A stretch of DNA of 64,000 bases from Methanobrevibacter sp. (GCA_017652345.1 JAGCBE010000542.1:1-64000); one strand, 5' to 3'. Counted from the first letter of the stretch, positions 9,316 to 19,436 are shown. The notes: a model not told the origin generated them from the letters alone. Numbers and translations: made by a program.

Positions 9316-9573
9316 TTAATCTGCCTCCACAATTTTAAATTTAATGAGTTTTACATTCATCTGCTCTTCGAATGGATAAATACCATATTCGCATGGAACT
9401 GCTCTTCCAGATTTAATCCACTTAGGATTAGTAGCATCTGTTCCAAGCTCTCCGTTTTCAGTTTCATAAACTCTTTGCATGGACCCATCCGCGTCCACAA
9501 TGTCATTCTCATGAATTTCATGTCCATTGTTATCAAAATACCTAATCTTGTCAGCTTCATAAATGATTTTCAT
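9316..9573 (-). CDS. Small conserved phage protein
   Basis: 85 residues, with a TAA just before the RNA ligase ATG. Contains HENDIVDADGSMQ and GELGTDATNPKWI, sequence of a kind I have seen in small Firmicute phage proteins of unknown role. No TAG codons. It lies between thymidylate synthase and RNA ligase. Confidence 0.6.
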   Translation of the reverse strand: MKIIYEADKIRYFDNNGHEIHENDIVDADGSMQRVYETENGELGTDATNPKWIKSGRAVPCEYGIYPFEEQMNVKLIKFKIVEAD

Positions 9574-9579
9574 AATTTA

Positions 9580-10359
9580 TTATCCTTTCAACTTTTTTAC
9601 ATTTTCAAGAATTTCAGGAATACAATCTTCCATCATTTCTTTCCAATCATCTTCGTAATCATACGTTAAATATTCTTCATCATAATCATGAATTCTATTT
9701 ACATATCCATCTAGCATCTTAAAATCTTTTTCATAACAATGAAAAGAATTTGCTCGATGTGTATATGTTCCAACTTTAATTCCTAATTCATTTGCTATCA
9801 TTTTCTGAATCATAATAAGAGCAAAAGCATTCATAAAAGTTGCTTTACAAGCATCGTTACTTCTAAATAATACTTTCATATGAAGTTTATTATCACGAAT
9901 AAAGAATTGAATATGTTGTAGACAAGCTGGATCATCACTATACATATCATCCCAATTATCACGAATATCAATTACTGCTCGTCTACTATCCGGATTTCTT
10001 TTTAGCTCTTCAATGATGAAATCAAATTGATTTAAACCACATACAAAAGATCTTTTACTTCCGTAACTAGCTATTCTATTATGATATGTATATTTCCAAT
10101 TACCTTTATCTACTTCAAAATCAAGAATTCCGTCCCTCATTTCCATGATATATTGCTGAAGTTCTTTATACCCACCAATAAATAATTTTGAAATCATTGG
10201 TTCTCTAAAAGGATCTTCAACCATCATAGTCATAGAAACTTCTTTTTGATTTGTATTATAATCAGGACAAGGAACAATTTCTCCATCTAACCAAAGACGA
10301 TATAATGCATTATGATATGCTTCCGGTAACGACTTAGAACTTACAAAACATTCTATCAT
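9580..10359 (-). CDS. thyA: Thymidylate synthase family protein
   Basis: 259 residues, in the size range of ThyA. Family signatures: RRAVIDIRD with the paired arginines, DPACLQHIQF holding the catalytic cysteine, RSNDACKATFMNAFAL with the asparagine that contacts the pyrimidine, and an HSFHCYEKDF-like motif (here ANSFHCYEKD). It methylates dUMP to dTMP, or may hydroxymethylate dUMP or dCMP as related phage enzymes do; the sequence alone does not settle which. RBS AAAGGAGG lies within the preceding small gene, and the ATG overlaps its TAA. Confidence 0.82.
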   Translation of the reverse strand: MIECFVSSKSLPEAYHNALYRLWLDGEIVPCPDYNTNQKEVSMTMMVEDPFREPMISKLFIGGYKELQQYIMEMRDGILDFEVDKGNWKYTYHNRIASYGSKRSFVCGLNQFDFIIEELKRNPDSRRAVIDIRDNWDDMYSDDPACLQHIQFFIRDNKLHMKVLFRSNDACKATFMNAFALIMIQKMIANELGIKVGTYTHRANSFHCYEKDFKMLDGYVNRIHDYDEEYLTYDYEDDWKEMMEDCIPEILENVKKLKG

Positions 10360-10445
10360 TAATGTCTTGGCCTCCTTTTATCAATCTGATACCAAATAAA
10401 AAGTCCGAGAATGATAACAACAGTAAGAATCGGAGTGATATCCAT
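10359..10445 (-). CDS. Single-pass membrane peptide
   Basis: 28 residues: MDITPI, then a hydrophobic stretch TVVIILGLFIWY that would cross the membrane once, then the basic tail DKRRPRH. RBS AGGAGAATAAAA precedes the ATG, and the TAA overlaps the thymidylate synthase ATG (TAATG). The function is unknown; small size and coupling are the only evidence. Confidence 0.5.
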   Translation of the reverse strand: MDITPILTVVIILGLFIWYQIDKRRPRH

Positions 10446-10447
10446 TT

Positions 10448-11005
10448 TTATTCTCCTAACTTTAATAAAACATTTGTAAGCAAAATTGCTTTCTTTTCTA
10501 ATTCGTACATATTACTATTATTCTAAATAACCACAGGAGTAATTCTGGAATAACCTTGGAGAGAAACTTCTGATGCATGAGCTTTCTATTTATCGGTTAA
10601 ATGATTATCAATATTTCTAATCATCTAAATCCAAGTCACTTGATAACCATTATCTATCCAGTAATCTAATTCGTTTGGAAATCTACAATCTGGAATAATT
10701 ACATAATCATAATGAATTAATTTATTAGTTAATTCAATTGTATCAGCTATAAATTTAACCCAATGATCTTTATCCTGTGTTCTTACAATATCAGTACCAA
10801 AAGTCTATAGTAAAGTTCTACCTGCTTCATCTTTCTATCCATTCCAATTTAAATAATTAGAACAAATATACTTAACTAAATCAGCATAATGAACTTTTAA
10901 TACTTTTTGTTTATTATTTTCTAATGCCAACTAAATATAATTACCAAAAGTATCTTTTCCTGATTCTGCTTTTCCTGATATACAAATAATTTTTGATTTA
11001 TTCAT
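10448..11005 (-). CDS. Deoxynucleoside monophosphate kinase (T4 gp1-like)
   Basis: 185 residues, readable only with six in-frame TAGs as Gln. The P-loop ISGKAESGKDTFG at the N-terminus and the later DCRFPNE motif are typical of phage dNMP kinases. They raise dNMPs to dNDPs and complement the thymidylate synthase encoded next. The ATG lies inside the end of the membrane-protein gene upstream. The high TAG density would make this gene untranslatable without suppression. Confidence 0.85.
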
Positions 11006-11168
11006 TCTTATGTTCCATCTTTTCTTTGATTTTCTCGCTAAGAGATGTTCCTGTAACATCTTCAATGAACGCATTTATTAGATTATAAATACCAATGAGG
11101 AAAAGAAAAATAATAAGATTTGCGAAAAGAATACCCATGATTAAAAGAGTAATACCAAGAAATCCCAT
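10998..11168 (-). CDS. Small membrane protein
   Basis: 56 residues. The start at 11168 is preferred because a GGAGG site lies nine bases upstream; a further ATG at 11183 overlaps that site. The hydrophobic region GFLGITLLIMGILFANLII and the following FLFLIGIYNLI form one long or two short membrane spans, followed by a charged tail. First gene behind the promoter at 11204-11232. Function unknown. Confidence 0.55.
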   Translation of the reverse strand: MGFLGITLLIMGILFANLIIFLFLIGIYNLINAFIEDVTGTSLSEKIKEKMEHKNE

Positions 11169-11203
11169 CTTCTTTTCCTCCATTTATTTCTTTTTACATT
11201 TAT

Positions 11204-11232
11204 ATTATAATTGATAAATTAAGAAAAATCAA
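11204..11232 (-). promoter_or_regulatory. Sigma-A-type promoter (TTGATT-17-TATAAT)
   Basis: TAGTTGATT, 17 bases, TATAAT on the minus strand, just upstream of the membrane protein, dNMP kinase and thymidylate synthase genes. Confidence 0.75.
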
Positions 11233-11240
11233 CTATATGT

Positions 11241-11942
11241 TTATTCTTTAGAAAAATATTCGTCAATATCCATACATTCGTCATGAATATCTTTTGCACA
11301 ATTATTACACCAAGGACTTATCCAACCTAAAGAAATCTTAGTTGCAGGTTGTCCGCACTTTATACAAGTTCTTGCAGATATCTATTCATATTTACTAATG
11401 ATATCTCCTACTTTGCATTTATCTAAAATCTTATAATGTTCATATTGTGCTTTATTATTTTCTACTCCAAGATATCTGTACCAATCAGTATTTCTATCAT
11501 GTTCAGGCATCCCATCTTCATATTCTTCTATACCAATTAATTCTAGTTTACCGATTGGATAACCATTATCATACCATCTAAGACTTCCGAATTTTTCTTT
11601 GATTTGTGTAATTTCATACTTATCAAGATAATCAAATTTAATTAATTCTTGTTTAAGTTCTTCGCACAACTACATTCCAAAAGCTATCCTCCAACCTTCC
11701 GGCATACTATCTAATTCAGTATATTCATAATCATATTCTGGAATAGCTTCAGGATCTCCTGGCCAATAACCTCCGTCTTGTGCTTCCGTTATTCTCATTC
11801 CGCTCCATCTATTTCTTGGAATTAGAAATGGATATACTTTACAAAGAAATTCATTCACATCTTTTTTAGGTATTGGTAGATATTCTGCTAACTAATCTTG
11901 ATATTTAGTCGGCTTCTTTAAATCATCGTCGAAATAACTCAT
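11241..11942 (-). CDS. Phage hypothetical protein with C-terminal zinc ribbon
   Basis: 233 residues with three TAG codons. The ATG at 11942 overlaps the TGA of the upstream gene. It contains two YDYEYTELDSMPEGW-like features of its paralogue at 6708-7196, an NDW-type acidic middle, and the C-terminal cysteine pairs CIKCG and CNNC. The region KFGSLRWYDNG suggests a small nucleic-acid-related domain but I cannot name it. Ends just before a promoter. Confidence 0.6.
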
Positions 11943-12595
11943 TCTCTATTAATTTTCTTTAACTTTCTCTTATAATATTGAGCTTGAGTGAGTTCTACCC
12001 AATCTTTATCTTCTTCATCTGCTTTATAATACTTATTAATATTTATTACTTCTCCATCTTTATTTGCATAAAGAATACCGACAGTATCAAAATCTCCATT
12101 CTTTTCATCAGTTAAGAACTCTTCTATAAATACATCAATTTTCTCTCCAGTATATGGGAGCTTAATCGGATAATTCTTATCAAACCATCTATCAGCAAGA
12201 CTTGAATGATATGAAAAAGTAGTATCCACATCAATGCAATTTATTCTGTTTACATCACTATATTCTACTCGACCATCTGGATATACATCCTTAAATAAAC
12301 TACTCATTCTTCTACACTGATAAACTTTACATTCATCTTCCCTTATCCCAGCAACCTCATTCCAAACATCAGGTTCATCATAGATTGGAGTAAGCGGATC
12401 TGCTCTAAGAAGTCTCTTTAAAATACTTGCAGTAATTCCAAAACTTAATCCACTATGTTCATCATCACAAAGACTCTTATATGCCTTCAATGCACTATCA
12501 TAGCATTCTCCAACATAATCAAAATCCTCATCTTTCATTGCTGAACTCTTCTTTGCAATTTCTACTTCTCTTTTTGCCCATTCATACATACTCAT
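11939..12595 (-). CDS. Conserved phage hypothetical protein
   Basis: 218 residues, no TAG codons. The N-terminus is helical (MYEWAKREVEIAKKSS), with GECYDSALKAYKSLCDDEHSG followed by a region with several Cys and Asp residues. I have the impression of a protein common in Firmicute prophages, but I cannot assign a function. Start and stop both overlap neighbours, consistent with an operon. Confidence 0.6.
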   Translation of the reverse strand: MSMYEWAKREVEIAKKSSAMKDEDFDYVGECYDSALKAYKSLCDDEHSGLSFGITASILKRLLRADPLTPIYDEPDVWNEVAGIREDECKVYQCRRMSSLFKDVYPDGRVEYSDVNRINCIDVDTTFSYHSSLADRWFDKNYPIKLPYTGEKIDVFIEEFLTDEKNGDFDTVGILYANKDGEVININKYYKADEEDKDWVELTQAQYYKRKLKKINRE

Positions 12596-12750
12596 TTATT
12601 ATTTTTCTCCTTTATCTATTCATCTAAATATTTATGATAACAATTATCACACATTCCATCTTGATGGAAATATTCACTTATAGTTAAATATACTTTATGA
12701 CATCGCTAACATTCATACTTCTTTGTGTCAAATAGCTATTCTTTATTCAT
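12592..12750 (-). CDS. Small zinc-finger protein
   Basis: 52 residues with three TAG codons. Two cysteine pairs (YEC-Q-RCHK and CDNCYH) form a likely zinc finger. The ATG overlaps the end of the upstream gene and its TGA overlaps the next ATG. Too short for naive ORF calling because TAG interrupts it. Confidence 0.55.
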
Positions 12751-12928
12751 CTTTATGCTCCTTTAAGAAATTATTAATATAGTTAATCGCTTTTTCGCGA
12801 TTAAATTTTCCATCTATAGTAAATTTCTTCATCTCTTCATTTATATATCTATTTACAAGATCTATGAATTCTGGAGTAAATTCTCCATTATCATCCATTA
12901 TTGTAAATTTTGATGTTGCCTCAACCAT
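12743..12928 (-). CDS. Small acidic hypothetical protein
   Basis: 61 residues, starting at the ATG (MVEATSKF) with a strong GAGGAG site upstream. The same frame is open further upstream but through the promoter, so the longer version is not used. Helical, charged, no known motif. First gene after the promoter at 12981-13009. Confidence 0.55.
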   Translation of the reverse strand: MVEATSKFTIMDDNGEFTPEFIDLVNRYINEEMKKFTIDGKFNREKAINYINNFLKEHKDE

Positions 12929-12955
12929 TTCTTTATTCTCCTCAATAAAAAAAAA

Positions 12956-13001
12956 TATCCTATTATCCAATATATAATATATTATACCGGATAATAGGAT
13001 A
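12956..13001 (-). terminator. Rho-independent terminator surrounding a promoter -10 box
   Basis: A 13-bp stem (12956-12968 with 12989-13001) followed on the minus strand by nine T. The 20-base loop contains the TATAAT of the promoter at 12981-13009. A transcript from upstream would contain the full hairpin and stop. A transcript starting at the promoter would lack the first arm and continue. Confidence 0.75.
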
Positions 13002-13009
13002 AAAATCAA
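12981..13009 (-). promoter_or_regulatory. Sigma-A-type promoter overlapping a stop codon
   Basis: TTGATT (13004-13009), 17 bases, TATAAT (12981-12986). The TGA of TTGATT is the stop codon of the gene at 13006-13242 (AAT AGT TGA). The spacer and the -10 lie within a terminator hairpin. Confidence 0.78.
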
Positions 13010-13242
13010 CTATTCTTTACTAAAGAATTATATTTTGGATTCCAGATAAGTCCAGTAACTTGATTACCTTTACTAATTATTCTACCATAAAAATCTCTAG
13101 TGACATTAAGTGCTTTATCATAACTCCCAAGAATTTTACCGTAAAAATCTCTTGCTTGTTGATTACCATCTTTATCTGTTTCTATATAACCAATTATTTT
13201 TCCACTGAATAATCTAACTGGTTCTTTACTAATAGCTCTCAT
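13006..13242 (-). CDS. DFYG-repeat small protein
   Basis: 78 residues made of about three ~20-residue repeats: LFSGKIIGYIETD, DFYGKILGSYDKALNVT, DFYGRIISKGN. Such short beta-hairpin repeat proteins are frequent in gut phages and bacteria, but their role is unknown to me. The TGA stop lies in the -35 box of the next promoter. Confidence 0.6.
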   Translation of the reverse strand: MRAISKEPVRLFSGKIIGYIETDKDGNQQARDFYGKILGSYDKALNVTRDFYGRIISKGNQVTGLIWNPKYNSLVKNS

Positions 13243-13591
13243 TCATAACCTCCACTACATTAGTCATTAATTCTAATGCTTCATCTTCATCTTTAAATTG
13301 TACTTGTGTTATTAATCTTCTTGGTTCATTTAAAAACTTATCAATTTTCTTTTCTAATTTATATTCAGAATATTCTATTCGTTGAAAAGTATGATTTAGA
13401 TATTCAGTTATTTTTGTATAATAAAATGGACCATATTCTAATATATATGAAAATCCTAATTTAGTTTTTATTAATAATATCCAATTTTGACCAGCATCAT
13501 TTGATGCTTGTATACATACATTTCCAATATCTTCAACATCCAGACAATCTTCTGCCGTTGTAGTATAAAAATAATTAAAGCTAGACCGCAT
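13229..13591 (-). CDS. Hypothetical protein
   Basis: 120 residues, no TAG codons, rich in Tyr and Glu. It overlaps the start of the DFYG gene by 14 bases and the end of the SSB-like gene, suggesting coupling. No clear Shine-Dalgarno sequence precedes the ATG. Not recognised. Confidence 0.5.
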   Translation of the reverse strand: MRSSFNYFYTTTAEDCLDVEDIGNVCIQASNDAGQNWILLIKTKLGFSYILEYGPFYYTKITEYLNHTFQRIEYSEYKLEKKIDKFLNEPRRLITQVQFKDEDEALELMTNVVEVMNESY

Positions 13592-14174
13592 AATTCTATA
13601 CCACTATTTCATGAGCTGTTCTAATTTCAACAACTCCATCTTTATTTGTTTTAGTATATGTTCTAGAATGTAACGAACCTGAAATCAATATCTTATCGCT
13701 TATATTTAATTCACTTGCTTTCTTTGCCAAATTACCCCAAAATACTATAGGTATATAATTATTTATTTTAATACTCTAATCCTAAACAAATAAATTATTT
13801 GCTAATATAGCATGCAAACAAGTTTTACCTGAATTTAAAGTTTTAATTGGATCAATTTTACAAATACGACCATCAATAGTAACTGCATTTTGAGATAACT
13901 ATATAGCAGGTTCATCAAAATAAGTAAAAACATAAATAGAAACTTTATTTTTATTTTCATCTATTTTCTAAGAAAAAGACCTTATCGTTCCTGTTAGTGA
14001 AATCAAATCGTTTTCTTGAATTGGTCTTATACATTTTTTAAATTTTAAATCAATTATATCATCATTGCCTTTATTGTTTGGAACTATTAAATCAGCTTTA
14101 TTGTATTCTACATCATTTATTGAATGTGAATATTGTATGTTCTTTATTAGTCCTCTTAATATTATATCATTCAT
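13575..14174 (-). CDS. Single-stranded DNA-binding protein, SSB-like (OB fold)
   Basis: 199 residues with seven TAG codons. The C-terminal ~110 residues match an SSB OB fold: VTIDGRICK, TLNSGKTCLHAILANN, YIPIVFWGNLAKKASEL, DKILISGSLHSRTY, AHEIVV. The N-terminal ~80 residues form a second, related domain (KADLIVPN, DLISLTGTIRS). No acidic SSB tail is present. It binds ssDNA in replication or recombination. A second, T4 gp32-like binding protein lies at 42833-43546, so the two may serve different stages. Confidence 0.72.
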
Positions 14175-14182
14175 TATTTATC

Positions 14183-14446
14183 TTATGCTTCTCCGTATTC
14201 AATTTTTATATTACCATCATTATATGTATCCGTATATACTGTTATCTTATCTTTAATATTATTGATGACTGTTGTATTCTATGTAACTGCATTATCAAGA
14301 GTATTTAATTCAGAAACTACTTCTGCTAAATCTAAATTATCTTTATAGATACCATCTTCTATATGATTCATTTGTTCTGCAATGAGTACCTAACCATCTA
14401 CAAAATTTTGTTTTTCATAAGGATCCACTGTTATTGTAAGTGCCAT
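14183..14446 (-). CDS. Small tail-fibre-associated structural protein
   Basis: 87 residues with two TAG codons. The segment NFVDGQVLIAEQMNHIEDGI resembles a stretch often found in phage neck or fibre proteins of Firmicute phages, followed by a predicted coiled coil (LAEVVSELNTLDNAVTQN). It lies directly downstream of the tail fibre gene with an AAGGAGG site. The structural role is inference from this motif and position. Confidence 0.55.
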
Positions 14447-14461
14447 TTATGTATTTCCTCC

Positions 14462-17400
14462 TTATAACAAAGCGATGTATTTATAAGAAACGCCGCTTTT
14501 ATTAAAATAAGACTTAGAAGAGTCGGTCCAAGTTATAGTTATCGATTTACAATTATTATTTCCCCATTGGAGAGATTGAACTGTGGTTCCCATATAATTA
14601 ATCGTGGGTTGAAGATCTCCTCTAAGATTATACGTATCAATAACTACGTTAACTCTTCTCGTGGAAGTGTCTTCAGGATAAATCGTTTCTAATATCATTA
14701 ATAGTTTTGGTACCCAAGAATCAAAATTAATAGTTGTTGAACTACCACCGTTACCTGTATACACTCCCATCCTTCTGCCAAGAAGAATATCTGCTAAGGA
14801 ACCTCTACATAGATGGATAATACTTGAACCACGACCGTGAGTGTACATTGTAGATGTACCGGTTTCAGTTTGCCAAGCAGCAGAAGCCTACTTGGCACCG
14901 CCTGCTGTAATTACAGTACCTGTCGCAGATATATAATACTTAACTACCGTTCCACCAACTGTTCCGCCACCGTATCCAGCAGAAAGTACGGTGTACTGAT
15001 AAGTTGCACCACCAACTGTAGCTAACGGTGCAAGATCGTATTGCTAACTTCCTTGCGGATAATATGTAGTTTGACCATTATAAGTAATAGCAACTACTGG
15101 CATTGTTACCCCCTAACCGCCAACATAAGTTCCACCTACAGTTTGTTCCCGTGTATTAAATCGTTTACTACTTGAACCCGTATAAAATACCTATGACGTA
15201 GTATTATATGGATTTGCAGTAGTATTTAATTCAACTAAACAATATCTACCAGCTGGAATGTCAATATGTCCTCCATCTGGCATCGTATAAACCACCGGAT
15301 TACCAGATAACTATAATGTTGTTGCATTAATTGCTGTACAACTTGTCCACGTACTAATTTTCCAAACTGTTGGATCTATTGAAGAAGAGGTCGAACCAGA
15401 TGTTTCTGAGGTTATATAATACGTAGTAGAAGATAAAGTATCCCAAACATATGTTGAAGATAACGGACCAAGATTTTCAATATGTATATTATTAATTGCA
15501 TTATATACTGCACTTGATGTTGGTGGAGTTGATGAAATTGAATCAAGAGAATTTAATGGTACTGTCCATGCAGGAACACTACTACTATTTGACATTAAAA
15601 TCTAATTTGCTCCTGATGGCGTCAACTACGCTAAGGATGTTGCACTATTAGCATAAAGTATTCCTTTATTAGTCCAACTTGATTTTCCTGTACCACCATT
15701 AGCAACATTAAGTATTCCAGTAACGCCAGGAGTAATGTTTGCGGTACCATTAAAGGATGCGGCTGTTGTACTACCAAGATTTGTTTGAATTGTTCTTGCC
15801 GTTGTTAATTGATTTGCGGTTAGTGCGCTATTTGCTGCTCCTCCTGCAGATGATGATCCCGCATAATTATGTGTATGGTTTGCGGCAGCAGCACCAACTG
15901 AATTATATGATATAGTACGAGCAACTGAACCATTATAAGTGGTACCATTTCCACCACCATTTCCTGCTGTACTGAAAGTTAATGCATTTGCCACGCTATT
16001 AGCAGCTCCACCCGCAGATGCGGATCCTGCATAATTGTGTGTATGACTTGAATTTGCTTTTCCTGCTAATGCTGTATATAAACCTCCAGATGTTACCATC
16101 TTTGTACTATTTGCTGTTGGCGTGGTATCAACTGCAGTATTACCTGTACCACCCTATGCTACAGGTAGAGTACCAAAACCAGGTTTTGCATCTGCAGCAG
16201 TAGCATAAAATGCTCCCGAACTAGTTCTAATAGTTTGAAGAGCACTGGTTGCAGCTGTGCTATTACCAATGACGACTGCATTCTTGTAAGTTGTAGTTGT
16301 AAATCCAGTACCTCCGTTGCCAACCGTTAAAGTACCAGAAACTCCAATATTTGATATATTCTATGTACCATCAAATGCAGTTGATGGGGACGTGGAACCA
16401 AGATTAACTTGTAAAGTTCTTCCTGTAGTTAATTTAACTGCTGTATTTGCGCTCAATGCGTTTGTAGCAGCTCCACCTGCTGAATTTGAACCTGCATAAT
16501 TATGAGTATGTGAACTTGAAGCCGCACCTATAGTATTATAAGATATTGTTCTTGCAGCTGAACCATTATATGTACTTCCTGAAGCTACGCCAGAACCTGA
16601 ATTATTGAACGTTATTGCATTTGCAACACTATTTGCTGCTCCACCAACTGAATTAGATGCTGCGTATTTTATAGAGTTTACATTTGCAACAACCTAATCT
16701 ATTGCACTTTTAACTCCGCCAGACGTAACCATTCTTGCGCTATTTGCAGTTGGAGTAGTATCAACAGAATTATATCCAGTACCACCGTTTGCCACTTTCA
16801 ATACTCCTGCTACAGGAATATTTAACTAATCTGCAGACCCATTAAATGTAGCAGCAGTATTTGAATCTAATTTAACCCCTAACTATCTTGCATTTGTTAA
16901 TGCTGCTGCTGTACTTGTACTTGGTACATTTATTGATGTAATTGGAGTAGGAATACCATCATTCCAATAAATAGGAGTGGTAGCACTACCATAACTATTA
17001 GAATTTCCTATATAGACTTTACTCCACCTATTTGTAGATGAGCCTAATGTCTGAGAATTAGATGTCATTGGTGTAAAGCTACCAGAAATCTACTCATTTC
17101 CATTCCAATCTAAGGTTCTTGCATTAGATCTTGCATTACTTGCAGTACCTTTACCAACAATTTCAATATATGTTCCTCTATTGGATATATCAGCAGAAGA
17201 ATTATCTTGAATATTATACTCACCAAATACCATCTATGATCTATTTTTTGCAATATTATTACTACCACTAACGGACGAATAGTTACCACTAGCTATATTA
17301 GTTGAACCTTCTGCATGAGAACTATTACCACTGGCCGTATTATTACTTCCTTCGGCATGAGAAGAATTACCTGATGCTGTTGTAGTATTACCTTCCGCAT

Positions 17401-17794
17401 GTGCATTTTGTCCACTTGCTATTGTATTAGCACCTTCTGAATGGGATGCAGACCCTGATGCGGTAGTAGTATCACCTTCGCTATGAGAATTTGTTCCGGT
17501 TGGTGATGTATTATTACCTTCTGCCGTCGATTTAGTTCCAGCCGTCACACCGCTTTTTAAACCAGTTCTAATGTATCCAACATTATTTCCAGTTCCACCA
17601 TAAGCAGTTTCAATTACATCGCCTTGCCAAGTCTTTGCAAATATCTTTGGTAAATTTGCTACATTGGTACTACCATCTCCGATAACAAATTGCTTATCTG
17701 CAAAACTGTATAAAGGTTCACCTTCACTAAGTACAACAGAAGATAAACTACTCAACTATGAATTTGTTCTTTTTAATTTTATTAATAGAGCCAA
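14462..17794 (-). CDS. Long tail fibre with YadA-like head repeats
   Basis: 1110 residues in one frame with many TAGs. The chosen start is TTG at 17794, which has AGGAG ten bases upstream and gives MALLIKLKRTN; no ATG fits. An N-terminal attachment segment (LADGE-like LSEGEPLYSFADKQFVIGDG) is followed at about 100-190 by repeats of the trimeric-adhesin head type: SHSEG, AHAEG and SHAEG alternating with TASG. Then come repeated GGTG and NHTHNYAGSSSAGGAANS units, and a C-terminal domain with WQTETGTSTMYTHGRG. It should be trimeric and bind the host surface. The Ala/Gly/Ser/Thr-rich repeats are visible at DNA level. Confidence 0.85.
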
Positions 17795-17801
17795 ATCTTA
17801 T

Positions 17802-18461
17802 TTACTCCTTTTCTATTTGAGTTTCTCCTTTATATACTGACTCCATAAATTTAATACCTTCACTTAATTGTTTTAATTCTTCATTTGATTGAATTTCATC
17901 TTCTAATTCTTTTCTTTTTAAATCTAAAGAGTCAAGATAATAATTTATAACTTCCTCTTTTTCTTCATCAGATGCCTTTTCAAAATCATCATCAATTTCT
18001 AATCCAATATCACTTAATAATAAACCTTCCAAATGATCTAATTCATGTTGAAATACTATAGCAGATAAACCAACTAACTATCTACTTTCACTTGGTCCAC
18101 TTGGTTTCTAATAGATTACTGTAATATCATTATTTCTAGGTCTAATAAAAGTTTTACCTGGAATAGATGTACAAATTTCTCGAGAAAGCTATATACCTTT
18201 ACTTTGTATAATAACAGGATTTATAAATGTTTTAATTTCAGTATCAAATTTAATACAAAATATTCTTTTATCATATCCAATAGCAGGAGCTGATAAAGAT
18301 ACAATGTTATTTAATTCGATAGTATGCTTTAATGCTGAAATAATTTCTCGCATTAATTTATTTTCGGTTTTAATATCAATTTCTATTGCTCTCTAACTTA
18401 ATTCTATTTCATTTTTATCAATTGTTAGAATATCTTTAGCATCTTGAAATTTCATCTTCAT
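17802..18461 (-). CDS. def: Peptide deformylase
   Basis: 219 residues with four TAGs. All three family motifs are seen: SLSAPAIGYD (motif 1), EICTSIPG (motif 2, EGCLS-like with the metal-binding Cys) and QHELDHLEG (motif 3, HExxH). It removes the formyl group from nascent proteins with a divalent metal. An acidic C-terminal extension of ~60 residues follows motif 3. It sits between a small unknown gene and the tail fibre. Start at 18461 has AGGAG nine bases upstream. Confidence 0.88.
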
Positions 18462-18475
18462 AATACATTTCTCCT

Positions 18476-18739
18476 TTAGTTTTCTTTAATCGTTAATCTG
18501 TATTCATCGTGTTCAAAATCTGCTATTAACTATATTGTAAAATCATCATTAAAAAATTGTACGGAAGAATAATCCATGGTTACCTATGAGCTTTCAGGAT
18601 CTTCTTCAACTTCTTCGTTTTTATCCAGTAATGAATAAATTTTTCCATATTCATTTGAATTACTAATATCCATTACATAACTTGCATTTGATTTTTGTAA
18701 ATCTCCTGTTATTCCTAAACTTCTTAAAAATTCTTCCAT
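18476..18739 (-). CDS. Hypothetical acidic protein
   Basis: 87 residues, two TAG codons. Acidic, begins MEEFLRSLGITGDL and ends in a beta-rich segment FDEHDEYRLTIKEN-like. RBS TAACGAAGAGGATAAT gives GAGG before the ATG. It directly precedes def. Not recognised. Confidence 0.5.
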
Positions 18740-18795
18740 ATTATCCTCTTCGTATATAAATTCTAATTTAATTTAGCTCTTAAATATAAAATTAA

Positions 18796-18816
18796 AGGAC
18801 ATCATTAAGATGTCCT
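18796..18816 (-). terminator. Terminator hairpin overlapping a stop codon
   Basis: AGGACATC and GATGTCCT form an 8-bp stem with a 5-base loop, followed on the minus strand by TTTAATTTT. The stop codon of the gene at 18805-19143 lies within the hairpin. It would separate the phosphoesterase group from def and the tail fibre. Confidence 0.6.
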
Positions 18817-19143
18817 AATTTCTTTTCTTATTTTATCTATTTGATTATGATTTTCAATTGAAACATCTTCTAATGTTGCTTTATCTTGAATTAATTTTTT
18901 ATTTTGGTTTTTATATTTTTCTTTTTTAGAATTTCTAGCGGGCATATTTAAAAGATACATGATATAACTAATTCTTTGCCAATTTATTTTAATTGGTTCT
19001 ATATATTCTTTCATTTGAATTAATTTATCGGGATCTAATAATCCTTTGCTCACTTCTTCTTCCATATCATGTAACGTTTCAATTAATTCATGATAATCTT
19101 TACAAATCTAATCAAAATATTTATCTACATCTTTTTTTGCCAT
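18805..19143 (-). CDS. Hypothetical helical protein
   Basis: 112 residues, one TAG. The ATG at 19143 overlaps the TAA of the gene upstream (TAATG). Strongly charged and helical, with a coiled-coil-like end (KKEKYKNQNKKLIQDKATLED). Not recognised. Confidence 0.55.
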
Positions 19144-19436
19144 TACTTCACATGAAGATCTGAGATATCATTACCATTTAATGTTACGTTAGTGGTAGTG
19201 CTTGAATAATCATCTAATGTAACAGTAGAACTTGATGAATTGATATCATTACACCACGTTATAACGGGCTTATTCCACCAATCATCATACCACTTACTTG
19301 GAGAATTCCAAATAATACTTCCATTATTCTTTCCATCATTATATCCTTGATTATATACCCTATCAAGTAACTACCTCAAAGAAATTTCTGTAAATTCAAT
19401 TTTACCTTCTTTATTCTTATAAAAATACTCAGTCAT
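19143..19436 (-). CDS. Hypothetical protein
   Basis: 97 residues, one TAG. N-terminus MTEYFYKNKEGKIEFT, then a region rich in Trp (KWYDDWWNKPVITW) and a Ser/Thr-rich end. ATG overlaps the end of the phosphatase gene upstream. Not recognised. Confidence 0.5.

Noticed and set aside
12743..13009. 88-residue version of the gene at 12743 starting at 13009
   Set aside because: It would read through the promoter and terminator; the ATG at 12928 has a strong RBS and gives 61 residues.
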